A model generated the notes under the pieces. The model saw only the letters and a list, made by a program, of their open reading frames with translations, had not been told where the DNA came from and ran no database searches. Source: Neofusicoccum parvum (taxonomy: Eukaryota; Ascomycota; Dothideomycetes; Botryosphaeriales; Botryosphaeriaceae). Taken from it: 64,000 bases of DNA. How positions within the stretch are numbered: position 1 is the first letter of the stretch; every line of letters begins with the position of its first letter. Below are positions 1-10,805 of the stretch, piece by piece. Both the position numbers and the translations under genes were made by a program. Location of the stretch: contig CP087223.1 of the NCBI GenBank assembly GCA_020912385.1, positions 620,001 to 684,000 of the forward strand, read 5' to 3'.

Positions 1-1
1 C

Positions 2-2149
2 TTCAAGCACACCGCTCAGCTCGTGCAACACGTCGTAGCTGGGAAGGACGATCCCACGATATGGACAGCCGTTTACAACCTCATCCGCCAGACGAAGCCC
101 GCCCTTCCGACATTTCCTCTCCCGACAGCCCCTACCTCAACAACTCGACCGATAACTCCACAACACACTCCATCCGCCACTCATTCGACCAAGCAGACCC
201 CGAACACGCGCGCTACAAGTACCATTATCGACTCCTCTGAACATAGGAAATTCTTCGACGATGTGCTCAAGGCTGAGCTGGATGGCTCTTTGTTCATTGG
301 AGTGCCCAACTTCTTCGAGACGTTCTTCGGCGAAGTTGAAAGCCTCGAGCAAACCGCTGAAACTGTCTTCCAGAAATGCACCGAAGGAAACAACCCGCTA
401 TACACGATAAACCATGGCTGGCGTAATTGGCCGGAGAGTCCGACGCAGAGAAACGTGTTGGGTTGGTTTATAGGGCTGGTAGGCCAGCTAAGAACACTCG
501 CAGAAGAACACTGCTCAACTGGGAAAATCCAACGGGGGACATTTGCGCAGCCTGATCTACCCTTTGAAGGATCCGTAGCGGAAAGAAAGATGGATCTCGG
601 TTTCGTGGATGCCACGGTACATGGACGGCCTCGCTGGTCCCAGATACTCGTCGTAGGAGAGCTCAAGAGCAACCATGATCTGGACAGGAGCTCGCAAACT
701 TGGCGCGACCTCGCAAGATACGCGAGGGAGGTCTTCACTGCCCAAGACACCCGTCGTTTCGTCCTCGGCTTCGCGCTGTGCGGGTCCACTATGCGGCTGT
801 GGGAGTTTGACCGAACTGGAGGGATCGCATCAGCAGCATTTGACATCAACGAAGATGGCCTGCAGTTTGTTTCAGCGATTCTGGGATATCTTCTAATGGA
901 TAGCACACAACTTGGCTTCGATCCCACAATCTTGGAAGCGGACGGCAAGCGGATGGTGGAAATCAGGCGTGACGACCAAACGGAGCGCCTGGTCTTGGGC
1001 GAGATAATCAAGCGGGCCCCGTGCGTCGCTGGTCGGGCGACTACCTGCTGGAAAGCTTACCGTGAAGGGGACAAGTCACGAAGGCCCTACGTGGTCAAGG
1101 ACTCGTGGCAGTATCCCGAGCGCGGTGAAGAGGGTGAGTTGCTGGAGGACGCAACGAAGAAAAAGGTCGTCAATGTGGCACGGCACTATTACCACGAGAC
1201 AGTTCGCGTGGCCGGCACAGAGGACGATATCTACAACAACATCCGCAAAGGGCTGGACATTTCAGAGGCGACCAATTACCGGCCGGGCGAGTCTATGCCA
1301 CCTCCGATCACATCCGGGACCGTGCGAAACACCCGAAGTACTAGTTCAGCGGCGCAGAAGAGGTCATCCAGCCATATCGATGCATTAGAGCCAGCCAGAA
1401 AACGAATCTGCTCCGACTCGCAGCTTGTAATAAGAGGCGAGCTCCCGAAGAACCGTGTACATCGTCGCGTGATCCTGCACGATTACGGAAAGCCCATCTA
1501 CAAGGCGAGCTCTCGGGCAGCTCTCCTTACTGCGATGGAAGGATGCATTAAGGGGCATGAGTCTTTGTACAACAAGGCTGGCGTGCTCCAGCGCGATGTG
1601 TCTAAGAACAACCTCATGATTAACGAGGATAACAATCATTCCTGGGAAGCGTTCTTGATTGATCTGGATCTTGCGATTAGAATAGAGAGGGATGGCGTGT
1701 CGGGGGCCCGAGGCATGACCGGCACATTGGCATTCATGGCAATTGGAGTGCTTCTAGGCGAGAAGCATTCGTTTATGCACGACCTAGAGTCATTCTTCTG
1801 GGTGCTCTTCTGGATTTGCATTCATTACGAAGGTCCAGGTAAGGGGAGAGTGGTTGAGCGATTTGACAAGTGGAACTATATGAACCCAGAAGAGCTGGCG
1901 GGGATGAAATTGGGAGTTGTTGCGAACAAAGGAATTTTTTGGAGGACAATAACTGACCACTTTACTAAGTATTATCAACCACTAATCCCTTGGATTGATA
2001 AACTGCGGAAGGTGGTCTTCCCAATTGGTGGGATATGGGAGCAGGAAGAGGCGGAGCTATATTCACGTATGATGGACATACTTCGAGAAGCACGGGACGA
2101 CCCAAACGTGCTACAGGATCGTGAGTTGTCAAGTTCACCGGAGCGGTAG
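2..2149 (+). CDS. FunK1-type fungal protein kinase, 5' partial
   Basis: The reading frame is open to the left edge, so the true start lies outside; the first in-frame start-like codon (GTG at 23) is not a real start. About 716 codons are visible. The architecture matches the fungal FunK1 kinase family (Pkinase_fungal): a long N-terminal region, a lobe with VVKDSW supplying the VAIK-like lysine, an insert rich in Ser/Arg, then the catalytic loop VLQRDVSKNNLMI, a DFG-equivalent DLDLA and an activation-segment GTLAFMA. The catalytic-loop His is Gln here (QRD instead of HRD). The Asp and downstream Asn are kept, so activity is possible but uncertain. No intron is needed in the visible part. FunK1 genes are typically expanded in accessory regions; the substrate is unknown. 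Stop TAG at 2147-2149. Confidence 0.85.
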   Translation, partial: FKHTAQLVQHVVAGKDDPTIWTAVYNLIRQTKPALPTFPLPTAPTSTTRPITPQHTPSATHSTKQTPNTRATSTIIDSSEHRKFFDDVLKAELDGSLFIGVPNFFETFFGEVESLEQTAETVFQKCTEGNNPLYTINHGWRNWPESPTQRNVLGWFIGLVGQLRTLAEEHCSTGKIQRGTFAQPDLPFEGSVAERKMDLGFVDATVHGRPRWSQILVVGELKSNHDLDRSSQTWRDLARYAREVFTAQDTRRFVLGFALCGSTMRLWEFDRTGGIASAAFDINEDGLQFVSAILGYLLMDSTQLGFDPTILEADGKRMVEIRRDDQTERLVLGEIIKRAPCVAGRATTCWKAYREGDKSRRPYVVKDSWQYPERGEEGELLEDATKKKVVNVARHYYHETVRVAGTEDDIYNNIRKGLDISEATNYRPGESMPPPITSGTVRNTRSTSSAAQKRSSSHIDALEPARKRICSDSQLVIRGELPKNRVHRRVILHDYGKPIYKASSRAALLTAMEGCIKGHESLYNKAGVLQRDVSKNNLMINEDNNHSWEAFLIDLDLAIRIERDGVSGARGMTGTLAFMAIGVLLGEKHSFMHDLESFFWVLFWICIHYEGPGKGRVVERFDKWNYMNPEELAGMKLGVVANKGIFWRTITDHFTKYYQPLIPWIDKLRKVVFPIGGIWEQEEAELYSRMMDILREARDDPNVLQDRELSSSPER

Positions 2150-2442
2150 GGTTGAAGATTAAAACAGCGTTTTTGGTGTTCTTTTTAGATTTATATTCTT
2201 AATACCCCTGTATCTTATGTTATTTTTCGAAACTACCTACAATAGTGTATAACCGGCCGACTCATGAGCCATTTTTCACTCTTAACAGGCTCTTAACCCA
2301 ACTTAATTGAAGTAATAGAGTTGAAGGCGACGCTGAAGAGGGATAGTCAAAGTAGAGACCAAAAATCATACAATGATATGGGCGCTAATAAGTATTTTAC
2401 TCGGATTCTGAAGTAGCTAGATATTAACGCCCATGACGTCGT

Positions 2443-2896
2443 TGTTACGGCGCAGCCTTCACAGGGTAGGAAAGGTAGAGAAGAAGGATAAGCGGGGCGT
2501 GAACAAACGCCGCGGAAGATCCCTCCAGACAGGCGAAGATCACGTGATGCCCCACCAGTTCACCAGTTCATATGGGCTTGGCAGAATGAACCTCTGAACT
2601 TCAGTTCAGACGGTTCAGAAGACCCTACAGCATGAACTCCATGAACCACAGATTGTATAGAACTCTCATACGTATATAAACCACGCTCATTAGTATAGCT
2701 TTGACCTTCGTGGTCAACTTCGATAATCAATCTACACCATTGATTAGTAACACGGCCTTCGCACGCAGTGCTCAGTCACGTGTATTCGTTCATACTTGTT
2801 CTCTCCCCCTACCTTGTACCCACTCAAGGTAAACCCTACACGGCTTACCACCCTCTTTGGTGTTTGGATCCTTAGAGGCAGAGGCCCGCCGTTACA
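2443..2896 (+). mobile_element. Solo LTR of an LTR retrotransposon
   Basis: The 454-bp segment begins TGTTACGGCG and ends CGCCGTTACA, so it has the TG...CA ends of an LTR. It is flanked by a perfect 5-bp target-site duplication GTCGT (2438-2442 and 2897-2901). A TATA box (TATATAA, 2673-2679) lies inside, which sets the orientation. No gag/pol sequence lies nearby, so this looks like a recombined solo LTR. A Ty3-like origin is likely but not proven. Confidence 0.85.
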
Positions 2897-3246
2897 GTCG
2901 TGCCTTCGACTAGTAAGTCTATTTATTGTGTTCGAAATAACAAATCAAACAAAGCATGGGTCCTGTATTCTCACTTCGGTACTTTACAGTCCTTTTCTAA
3001 TAGTTGATTTGCTAACAGTGACACTGTAGAAAGATCGAAGGCTTATCTAGATTATAGGCCACACCGAAAGCGGGTTGTAAATCATGGAAGAAACGCGCGT
3101 TCTTACAAACGGACAACAGACTACTCGTGTTATGAAGAGCGAATTGGGGCTTACTGAAAACTCTTTAATACTCCAGCGTAGCATGTAATCTGGAGCGGCC
3201 GCATACAGGATTGGATACGGACAGCGTGTACGGAAATTAATTCATA

Positions 3247-3670
3247 ACGTGTTCTACCACTCATCCGGACACCCCAGTCATCCGGACACCCGATTTCTCA
3301 CCAAAAATCACATAATTTGCAGCGCAATATCTCAACGACAACCGCGTAATAAAACCCCGAAACTTAGACCCAGGCTCGTCGATATATTCCGCTTCTTTCT
3401 TTGTGAATGCATGCAAATCTATCAACTAGATACAGAGATATGGCGTTCTCGACTACAAGTTTTGTTCAAACCTTAGTATGTCAACATTCACCTCACTAAT
3501 CACCTAGAAAAGAAGAAAGATGAAACAAAGTATATACAAGATCGAAATGATTCACTCTTGGATTTTATTATGCAGTGTTTGTTGCGATATTGCGCTGCAA
3601 ATTGTGTGATTTTTGGTGAGAAATCGCGTGTCCGGATGACTGGGGTGTCCGGATGAGTGGTAGAACACGT
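3247..3670. mobile_element. MITE with ~90-bp terminal inverted repeats (Tc1/mariner-type)
   Basis: The left end (about 3247-3335) and right end (about 3582-3670) are near-perfect inverted copies beginning ACGTGTTCTACCACTCATCC. TA dinucleotides flank both ends (3245-3246 and 3671-3672), as expected for a Tc1/mariner or pogo/Fot1-type target duplication. Each arm holds two direct copies of TCATCCGGACACC. The internal region of about 245 bp has no coding capacity, so this is a non-autonomous element. The arms differ at only a few positions, which suggests recent activity. Confidence 0.88.
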
Positions 3671-4997
3671 TATCGCTTTTATTACTAGCAGCGAGGATTC
3701 TGAAAATTCTATGTCAAATATCTTATTGTGTTTGTAGACACCTCAACACAGTTGTCACTAATAAGCATTTCCTAAACGACATCAGATGATCACATTGCTC
3801 AAGGTGATCTTTGCGATGTAGGCCTAGCGCCGCCCGCATTCCCCTAGATGCTGAAGGCAGTTGAAGGACGTACGATGTGCATTCCCGCACCTGCTAAGCC
3901 CGTTAGAGCTTAACTCAGACGGCGACCTAGCCTGCTTCCTACTTTCCCTGCATATGTTTACTTACATGTCTCAACGTTTCGGTGTCCCTCCAGACCATTC
4001 CTTCCTCCAGCGTTAATCTTCCTACACACTGAGGTGTTATCGCTCGAAATTACCCAAGGCGCTCTGTTGCAATCATAAGTTTGAATACGCCACGCTGGCT
4101 CAGTAGCTTTTTCAGGTACGTCGTTCATCACCTTCGGTCTTTCCTGGCCGGCGTGCGAAAAGCGAGCTCTAGCTCGCGATGCTTGCTGTACATGTAAAGC
4201 GCATGCCCAATCGTCTGCAGCCCTCATCCTTAGTCGTACTCGCCGAAGTCACGCCTGACACCCGTCTTTAGTGCAGAAAATATCTCGGTCCGATATTAAT
4301 AATTCTTATCTACAGTATCGGCGAGCTCAGGGCCCTCGGCGTGCCTTAGTGGAGCGTCAGCGTTGGTTCTTGAGCCACCTTGAAGAGCTGACACCCCGGC
4401 ACATTTTCCTCACGGGTTTCTTCCTACTCAGCCAATACTAACTGGGTCATGGCTTGCCTGAGTGCTCCCGCCAAACTCGTCTGCATGTATGGCTCTGTGC
4501 CCTTCAGCCTCTAGAGCGCGCCCCTCCCGCGCTGCAGCCTTGGCAGGTTCGTCCACCTCCTGAATCCGTGGCACTAAGGGTCTGTTAGCTTTGCAATTAT
4601 TGACCACAGTGAACATCGCCTGAATCGCCCACCGAGGTGGAAGAATGCGAGTAGAGTTGCTTGGTCGTCTGTGAAGATAGTTATCTTTCACTTATTGTGC
4701 ACCATCTCCACTATTTAGCTTTAGATCTCCGTAGGAAAATCTATTTTGCAACTTAAGCTTCTACTAACGGCGATTACCAGCATCGATATAGCCATTCAGT
4801 CCGCTTTCGTGGGTAAAGAGGGCTGGAGGTGTTTAAATGGCAGTGCGGCTCAAGAAGTTGAGCCGTCGGATCGGCATTTAAATTATCCGTCTAAAATTGT
4901 TTCTCTGCCCCTCCATGCCAGTTCATCTCTGAATCACCTCTACACTTGTGGAAGTGCAATCTTCGCCACAACCATCTGCGCAACGCTATTATCGTTC
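3671..4997. other. Intergenic stretch without a recognisable gene
   Basis: Only short, unconvincing open frames occur. Two on the minus strand (4428-4691 and 3958-4227) could be remnants of one spliced gene, because a GTTAGT donor-like site lies near 4451, but I could not join them confidently. No repeat or RNA gene was recognised. Confidence 0.4.
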
Positions 4998-5231
4998 ATG
5001 GACTCGATACTAACAAAGTCTCATCTATGTGAGGATTCGCTTGGCGAAAAAGCGCAGGAGATAATCGACCGGATAGCCCGCGGCTTGCCCGATCGGGTTT
5101 GGGAGGAACACGAGGAAGGGAAAGTTACAGCGGTCAAAGACGTCTCAAGCATCCAGAATGACATGATTGAGATTATGGAATCCTTGAAGGTTATATATCA
5201 TCACCTTCTAAGAGGCAAAAATGCTAACTAA
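4998..5231 (+). CDS. Small hypothetical protein
   Basis: A 77-codon frame begins at ATG 4998. The frame stays open upstream to about 4746, but that part starts only at a TTG and is less protein-like. The product is acidic and probably helical, with a central LPDRVWEEHEEG segment and a C-terminal helix. A PDRVW/PERVW motif recurs in the small protein ending at 15023, so the two may be distant relatives. No known domain was recognised. An upstream exon cannot be excluded. Confidence 0.35.
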   Translation: MDSILTKSHLCEDSLGEKAQEIIDRIARGLPDRVWEEHEEGKVTAVKDVSSIQNDMIEIMESLKVIYHHLLRGKNAN

Positions 5232-5490
5232 GAAGCAAGATCAAAAACAAATGTGCATTCGGCATCTTGCGTTATAAGCAAAGCGGACCGTCACCGTATA
5301 AGCCTTCCGACCGACTTCGAATTATCATACCTCTTGAGCTTGAGCATGGAAGCAGGTCAAGGGTCAAAGATAAAGATCTTGTGTATGGTCGGATGATACA
5401 CACTACACAATCCGAGGAGATCGCAGCGGGAGTTACTATACTTTGGCTCCGCATTCCCGGAAATGCGGAAAGTTGAGGAAATGTGCATTT

Positions 5491-6329
5491 CTACCACCCA
5501 TCGAGTGTGCCCATTGAAGACTCAACATTAAACCAGAAGCCATGTGCATCGGCCCAATCCGATATCATCGCAAATTCTTCGTTCTGATGAATTGGGAGCG
5601 TTATCGTATCATCAACTGCGACATTCACATTCGTTGCGGCACCGAGATCTCCTGGCCACCGACTTGCCGCATCATCATTCGGTATGAGGGGGCTGTTGTA
5701 ACTCTGCCTTTCTGACGTATCGCGGATAGGTCGAGCTGATTGGGAGTGCGCATCACAGGATCGCGGATCATCTACTTCAATGCGTTAGAGCTCTAGCTTC
5801 TACCGGTGAAAGAACTTACTTCTGTTTTCATAAGATCCCATACTGTCTTCTCGATTTTCGCTTCGTAGAGTGATGCCGCTATCCTCATGGCCTCTAATGC
5901 TTATTGTTGGATTATATGCGGATATGCTCGGGGCGGATACATCGCACGGCCAAGAAGAAGGATTCTCCGCACCTACGGCTCGTTAGATCCAGGACAAGCT
6001 TCTTCTTGTTTAACATGCCTTCGCTCGTACACTGAGGTACGGCTTCGGATCCAATCGTGCTCTGCTCTTGCTGGAGCAGTAACCCATGTGAATGCTGCGA
6101 TAAAGACAGATCCACCAGGCTTTCATCATGGCATGTATCCGACTGTTGGGGTTGATTTGAGGTAGCCGGAGAGGTGCACCTCGTCTCTACGATGATGGAG
6201 CACGGTATGTTTCGTTCTTCCGTCGATGGACCTGTGGAAAATTAGCGGAAGTACTCAGACGGCTTGCTAGCGAAAGCGCATTTACCACTATTCGCAATCT
6301 GCGCAGTATCCTTTTGGTGGCCTGTATTA
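5491..6329 (-). pseudogene. Severed 3' half of the gene interrupted by the LINE at 6330-6764
   Basis: These exons continue the gene that starts at 8219. From the left target-site copy (6329-6316) the host frame runs on to a donor at 6285. Intron 6285-6232 follows (GTAAAT donor, CGCTAAT branch, CACAG acceptor), then exon 6231-5977, intron 5976-5894, exon 5893-5820, a less certain intron 5819-5704 and a last exon 5703-5491 ending TAG. The frame is kept across the first junctions, and the last exon is clearly protein-like (it ends ...GTLDGW). The product was probably a nuclear or regulatory protein with Gln/Ser-rich stretches, but no named domain is visible. The LINE now separates these exons from the start codon. 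Confidence 0.6.
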
Positions 6330-6764
6330 GATAGATAGATAGATAAATTCATTTCTTCCCGATATAGCTCCCTTACGGGTCCATGCGGGGTTGGCTATCT
6401 GTAGTTATTTTACACGAGGGGGAAAACCTTTTCGCCTGGCAAAAACCCCTCCTCTCGATCTGGGCATGATGTCTAATTCTGGTTCTGTTTTCCCTTCTTA
6501 CCGGTAGCGGCTGCTGTGGCAGCCCTACATTCACCTACTAGCCCTATCCCTTCAGTCCTTATCCTCGTAGTTGTCCGGGTCCGAGTAGTCCTGGTGGTCC
6601 TCCTGGTTCCTCTTCCTGGCTGTCCTCCTGGATTAATTCCCTGGCCAGGCTAAACTGCTTGAGCAGCCCTAGGCGTAAGAACCAGTCTGTTGCTGCTTTG
6701 ACTCCCTTTTTTGTAGAGAGAAGGGAGCGGTAGTCTGTAGTTTCCGCCTTTTGGAGCATCTGTG
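6330..6764 (-). mobile_element. 5'-truncated LINE copy with (TATC)n tail and 14-bp TSD
   Basis: The target-site duplication GGTGGCCTGTATTA is perfect (6316-6329 and 6765-6778). On the minus strand the element ends in AAATTTATC-type tail repeats ((GATA)4 at 6330-6345 on the plus strand). Its open frame encodes a tail with LLKQFSLAREL, resembling the C-terminus of fungal Tad-like ORF2 proteins, and stops at 6559. Everything 5' of the last ~70 codons is missing. The tail differs from the (AACTC)n LINE at 24.9-30.6 kb, so this is another family. Confidence 0.85.
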
Positions 6765-8219
6765 GGTGGCCTGTATTACAGTGTTGCGTATCCACCGTCT
6801 CAATACTAGAATAGAACTCAACCCCATTTGGCTGAAGCTCCCCATGTAGGAGCTTCTCAAAATCCATAAACTTGCGTAAGAGCTCCGTCAACCTCGTCTT
6901 CATGCTGGCAAATCTTTCTCGACTGATTCCCCATGACTCAATCGTTTTAATAAAGCCTTCGCAGGTCAAGAAATCTATTTTTGACCTCTGCTCTTTCTCC
7001 TCTTCATCCATGTCTTTGTGTTTTCTGCGTAAATCCATACACGCCTGATCGATGTCGGCCTGAGTCATAGATTTCTCCCAACTATTGTTCAGTTAATCGT
7101 AATTACTCTCAGAACAATGGCTAATACTTACAACCAAGATTTCCCATGGTGTATCTCCAGCAAACGACTTAGACCAGCTCCAAATGCTAATGTATAATAC
7201 TTGTGTGCAGAGCTGATCATGATTCTCAGAGTATCGGTATTCTCTCCAGTTTCTTGTGAGGCGATCGAAAGCGCGTAGGTCCGTTTTGAGCAACCGCGAA
7301 GCTTCTTCTGCGGAATTTCAGGTAAGCTTTCGCAGTGCTCCACAACGTGAGAGATGAAGAGAAGCATGAAGCGACGAAAGCATTCGGCCTCCTGGAATGT
7401 GTCCTTGTTCCTTTGCCAAAGCGTACCGCATATTTTGAGAGGGTTCTCAACTTCTTGAGCGATAATATCCACCGTTGGAGACACACTCAGGATATCTGGA
7501 GTGTTTGTGGTCGCTCTCTGCCATCTTGTGGTCTTCCAAATCGTGCCGATTGATAGGCTGCACAAAGCCGTGTTGCCAATAAGGTACTCTTTGCCTCTGC
7601 TGACAATTGCTGTGCTCGCGTCCGTCCTTCTCTTCTTTCGCGATCTCTTTGGCGTCTTTCGGCTTCCTGGACCATTGACCTCGATTTCGTCTGGAATACG
7701 ACGTTTTGCACTTGTCTGCAAAGACCGGTCGTTCCTAGTGACTGTACTGACGCGTGGAGTATTGCTGAGTGAGACAAGTGCTTGGTGTGATTGTGATGCA
7801 TCCGTCGAGGACAGTCTTGAACCGTTGAGTTGACTGGTCTCGGGAGTGGCTGGTGGGCCAGGGCGGTTCAATGGTGCGGAGGCAAAGTGCTGTGATGCAA
7901 AATTCTCCTGCACCCAAGCTGGAAGATATCGAGATAAGTCTTCGGGCGTGAAATTCTGGAATAGCATCTCGAGAGATTCACGTAGGAGACTTTCTAGTCG
8001 CTAGCATCTATTCAGCTCGATCCCATTCTAATGTCCAGCGACCATATAACTTACAGGACTCCCCGAGGCAGATCGAGGTGCAACATAATGCATTGAGAGA
8101 AGAGTGCTCTCCAAGTCGAAATCAGGTGGAGTACCTTCCATACGGAAAAGGGAGAGGATAGGGTTGGCGACGGAGCGGTGTTGGCCGGGTGTCGGGCACG
8201 CGAAGTATTTCTGTAACAT
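6559..8219 (-). CDS. Chimeric hypothetical protein: host gene 5' part fused to LINE tail
   Basis: Three exons were inferred: 8219-8055, 8000-7132 and 7081-6559. They are separated by introns of 54 and 50 nt, both with GTAAGT donors, and phase is kept. The product is 518 aa from ATG 8219. The first ~450 residues are host sequence of unknown function, with a Ser/Thr-rich region and a basic RKTPKRSRKKRR segment that looks like a nuclear localisation signal. From the target-site duplication (6778-6765) onward, about 70 residues come from the LINE at 6330-6764 and end at the LINE stop. The original C-terminal exons survive at 5491-6329. It may be expressed as a truncated fusion or be dead. Confidence 0.65.
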
Positions 8220-8780
8220 TGCGTTACGGAAACCCCTGCTGCTGACGCTTTCTGCGCGTGACAAATATCTCTAAAATGAAGCTAATCCTAGATGGTTCAT
8301 ACCGCGCTTGACCCCTCCCAAGCCTTGATTTTAATTGGCGTCTTGGCTTCACGCTACCGGTTTTCCTCGCCATGCTGCAGCTCTCATGCAAGTTCCTCAG
8401 CTCGTCACATCCAGCCACTTAACATATTTGCCTCACGCTCTTATCGCAATATAGCCTACATAGATTGATCGAGAATTTCTCTCAGAAGTTAGCGAAAGCT
8501 AGGCCGACTTTTCTTAGGCACTAGGACAGGCGCTTCGAGAGAGAGAGAGAGCATTGTAAGGCGGGCTTGCATGGAAACCAGACTTTCCTACATTGTTCGG
8601 TAAATTGATACTTTGAAAGCCGCCACACAATCCAGGATGCACAGGAGCTCAGAATGGAGGTAAAGCCGGCTCACAATGCACGGTGGTAGAGGTGACACAC
8701 CAAGTAGGTGAGCTGTTGCCCGTCATATATGCGACGGTGCGCAAGGCTGAGGCTACACTCATGGTCCACTCGTCTTCATC

Positions 8781-9464
8781 ATGACTGTACCTACCAGCTG
8801 CAGGATTGCGTTCTCCTTCACCGCCCTTCTCTTTACGGGTTGCACGACTGCGTACGCTGTTATTCACAAGCATGGGAGAGCGTCTCGTGTTGGACACGGA
8901 GTTGTCACTCTCATCACCGCCGGACTCGCCGCTGTGAGCATATACAATGCACAGTCGCACGAACCCATCCTCGATAGAGCCATCGATAGCTTACTATGTG
9001 CGGCTATCGGCGCAGGTCTTCATTTCAAAGTATCACGCTGCTCTTCACTGCATTACACTCCTACTAACTCTGCCCAGTCTGAAATCTTGATTGAAGCTCT
9101 CAGAAAGTCGGACATTCTACCGCTACGCGCATGGATATACGTCTACCTTGCTCGCTCACTCGTCATCTTGACATGTATGGTTGTGGTAATGCTTGTAATA
9201 GGCTATAAGGCCTGCATCTTCATCGGAATTCTGTTCCTCCTGGTTGGATTAGGTTACGCTATTTTCAGCATGATCCCAATCTACCTACATTTCCGATTTT
9301 TAGTACATCTACATTCCCAGTTTTCAGTACAGAATGTACACACCTTGTCGGTATCTTTAGTATCTCTTGTATTTTCGGTTTTGGCATTTTACTTTGAGGA
9401 TCTACGGCTATCGGGCTGGTTACTCTGGGTGAGTCTTGCAGCTTACAAAGCAGTGCTATACTAA
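8781..9464 (+). CDS. Hypothetical multi-pass membrane protein
   Basis: Starts at ATG 8781 and stops at 9464. The sequence is dominated by hydrophobic segments (about six to seven predicted membrane spans) separated by short polar loops, including LVILTCMVVVMLVIGY and FIGILFLLVGLGYAIFSM. An in-frame 48-nt intron at 9030-9077 is likely (GTATCA donor, CTACTAAC branch, CCCAG acceptor). Removing it gives 211 aa, against 227 aa if unspliced. No family was recognised. The N-terminus could be a signal anchor. It lies head-to-head with the minus-strand gene starting at 8219, about 560 bp apart. Confidence 0.65.
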   Translation: MTVPTSCRIAFSFTALLFTGCTTAYAVIHKHGRASRVGHGVVTLITAGLAAVSIYNAQSHEPILDRAIDSLLCAAIGAGLHFKVSRCSSLHYTPTNSAQSEILIEALRKSDILPLRAWIYVYLARSLVILTCMVVVMLVIGYKACIFIGILFLLVGLGYAIFSMIPIYLHFRFLVHLHSQFSVQNVHTLSVSLVSLVFSVLAFYFEDLRLSGWLLWVSLAAYKAVLY

Positions 9465-9596
9465 GATCTTGCGTAGTCTCTCCTTCTCCTAATTTACTTC
9501 CCTATAATCTGTTTTCTCGGAGCATATGAGGCCACGAAATCTTCCTATACCAACGACACCACAAATTATCCGCTCGGATCACGTTCTCATCCTAAA

Positions 9597-9917
9597 ATGC
9601 ACACTTCAATCGACTGCGCTTCGACCCAGCAATCGAAAAAGCAATCGAGTTATGGAAGTGAGCAAATGAACTACGGTGGAGGCCAGGGGATACCAAAAGA
9701 GCTGGTAAGTGGTGAGAGCCAAACCTCCTTGTATTCGTGTAGTAGTATTGAAGCTTCGAGCAGGTTTGGTTCAGAGCCGAAATCGGCAATTCACAGTTAC
9801 GGTCACCATATAACGATGGAAGGAGTGCGCAACCGTGCGATGACTGTCTCAGGAGCAATGCAGAACGACCAAACGACCGACGGGACTCGGTTATCTGTCC
9901 CCAACCTGACGAGATGA
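9597..9917 (+). CDS. Doubtful small ORF
   Basis: A 106-codon ATG-initiated frame rich in Ser, Gln and Gly, with no hydrophobic core and no recognisable domain. Its TGA overlaps the ATG of a second short frame (9914-10144). A GTAAGT inside (about 9705) could be a donor, which would change the product. It is listed only because nothing else explains 9.5-10.1 kb. Confidence 0.2.
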   Translation: MHTSIDCASTQQSKKQSSYGSEQMNYGGGQGIPKELVSGESQTSLYSCSSIEASSRFGSEPKSAIHSYGHHITMEGVRNRAMTVSGAMQNDQTTDGTRLSVPNLTR

Positions 9918-10144
9918 CGCATTCGGAGGAAGATCTAAATATTATGGATATTGGACACGTTCTGTTGGTTCGCCAAGTCCCTACGTATATTGTTAGCTCT
10001 ATTCTCACATTACTACAGGAGATCCATATAACGATTGATATTCACGTTGAGTATGAAGAAAGGCCAAATCCAAATTTGTTGTTGAGAAGCGTATGTACGC
10101 TATTGTTGAAGTTGCTTCGCTTACGCCTCTTATTGGTGTGGTAA

Positions 10145-10805
10145 AAGGATTTATCTTACTCGTTATATGAGGCGGGTTTGATGAAGGGATAAATGATGGC
10201 AATATCGTTTTACCGTAGAGGAAATCACATTCTTTGACCATTCACGTAATGAAGACCTTAGTGATGATGCGTTATTGTGGTATTATATAAAATCCAATGG
10301 CGCAACGAAAAATGTTACCTAGAGCTGTGTTTACGCTAAGGACTATGTTGTTATGGTTGGGCCAATAGTGCTGGGGTTTAGTCGGAGATACACGAACATT
10401 CGGCCAATCTCCCGCCAGTTAACTAGTAAAAGGTACTGCAACGGTTGATCTTGGTGGCTGATAGTACCTCAGCAATTCTATATATAGAGGTGTAATAAAA
10501 CATAAAAGCAGAGGAGCGATGCAAAATGATAACTGCCTAGGTTCATAGCCCCCGTCAAACCTCGGATCAGTCACGCTTCCCGGACTCCTGAACGTCGTCC
10601 CACTTCCAAGAACACCACCTGTCATGTCTTCAGCCAGTGGCTCTTTGGTATATATTAATAGACCTGCCCAGGGAAAGGAGACATATTGACATTGGTTAGT
10701 CGATCTCATCATGCTAAAATCTCCATGAGATATTGGCATTTAAGTGTCTACATCCCGCTGAAAGCTCCTGAGTAGTAGCCATCTGGGTCAAAAGTAACGA
10801 CAAGC
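10145..10805. other. Intergenic stretch, nothing recognised
   Basis: Only short frames in both strands and moderately AT-rich sequence. It should contain the promoter of the Est1-domain gene that starts at 10806. Confidence 0.4.

Noticed and set aside
181..1011. A 276-codon minus-strand frame inside the FunK1 gene
   Set aside because: Shadow of the plus-strand coding frame; no domain and a Ser/Arg-rich composition typical of antisense reading.
3249..3476. 75-codon frame inside the MITE
   Set aside because: It begins in the inverted repeat and has no transposase similarity.
8649..8960. 103-codon minus-strand frame over the membrane-protein start
   Set aside because: Antisense shadow of the hydrophobic plus-strand gene; polar, no structure.
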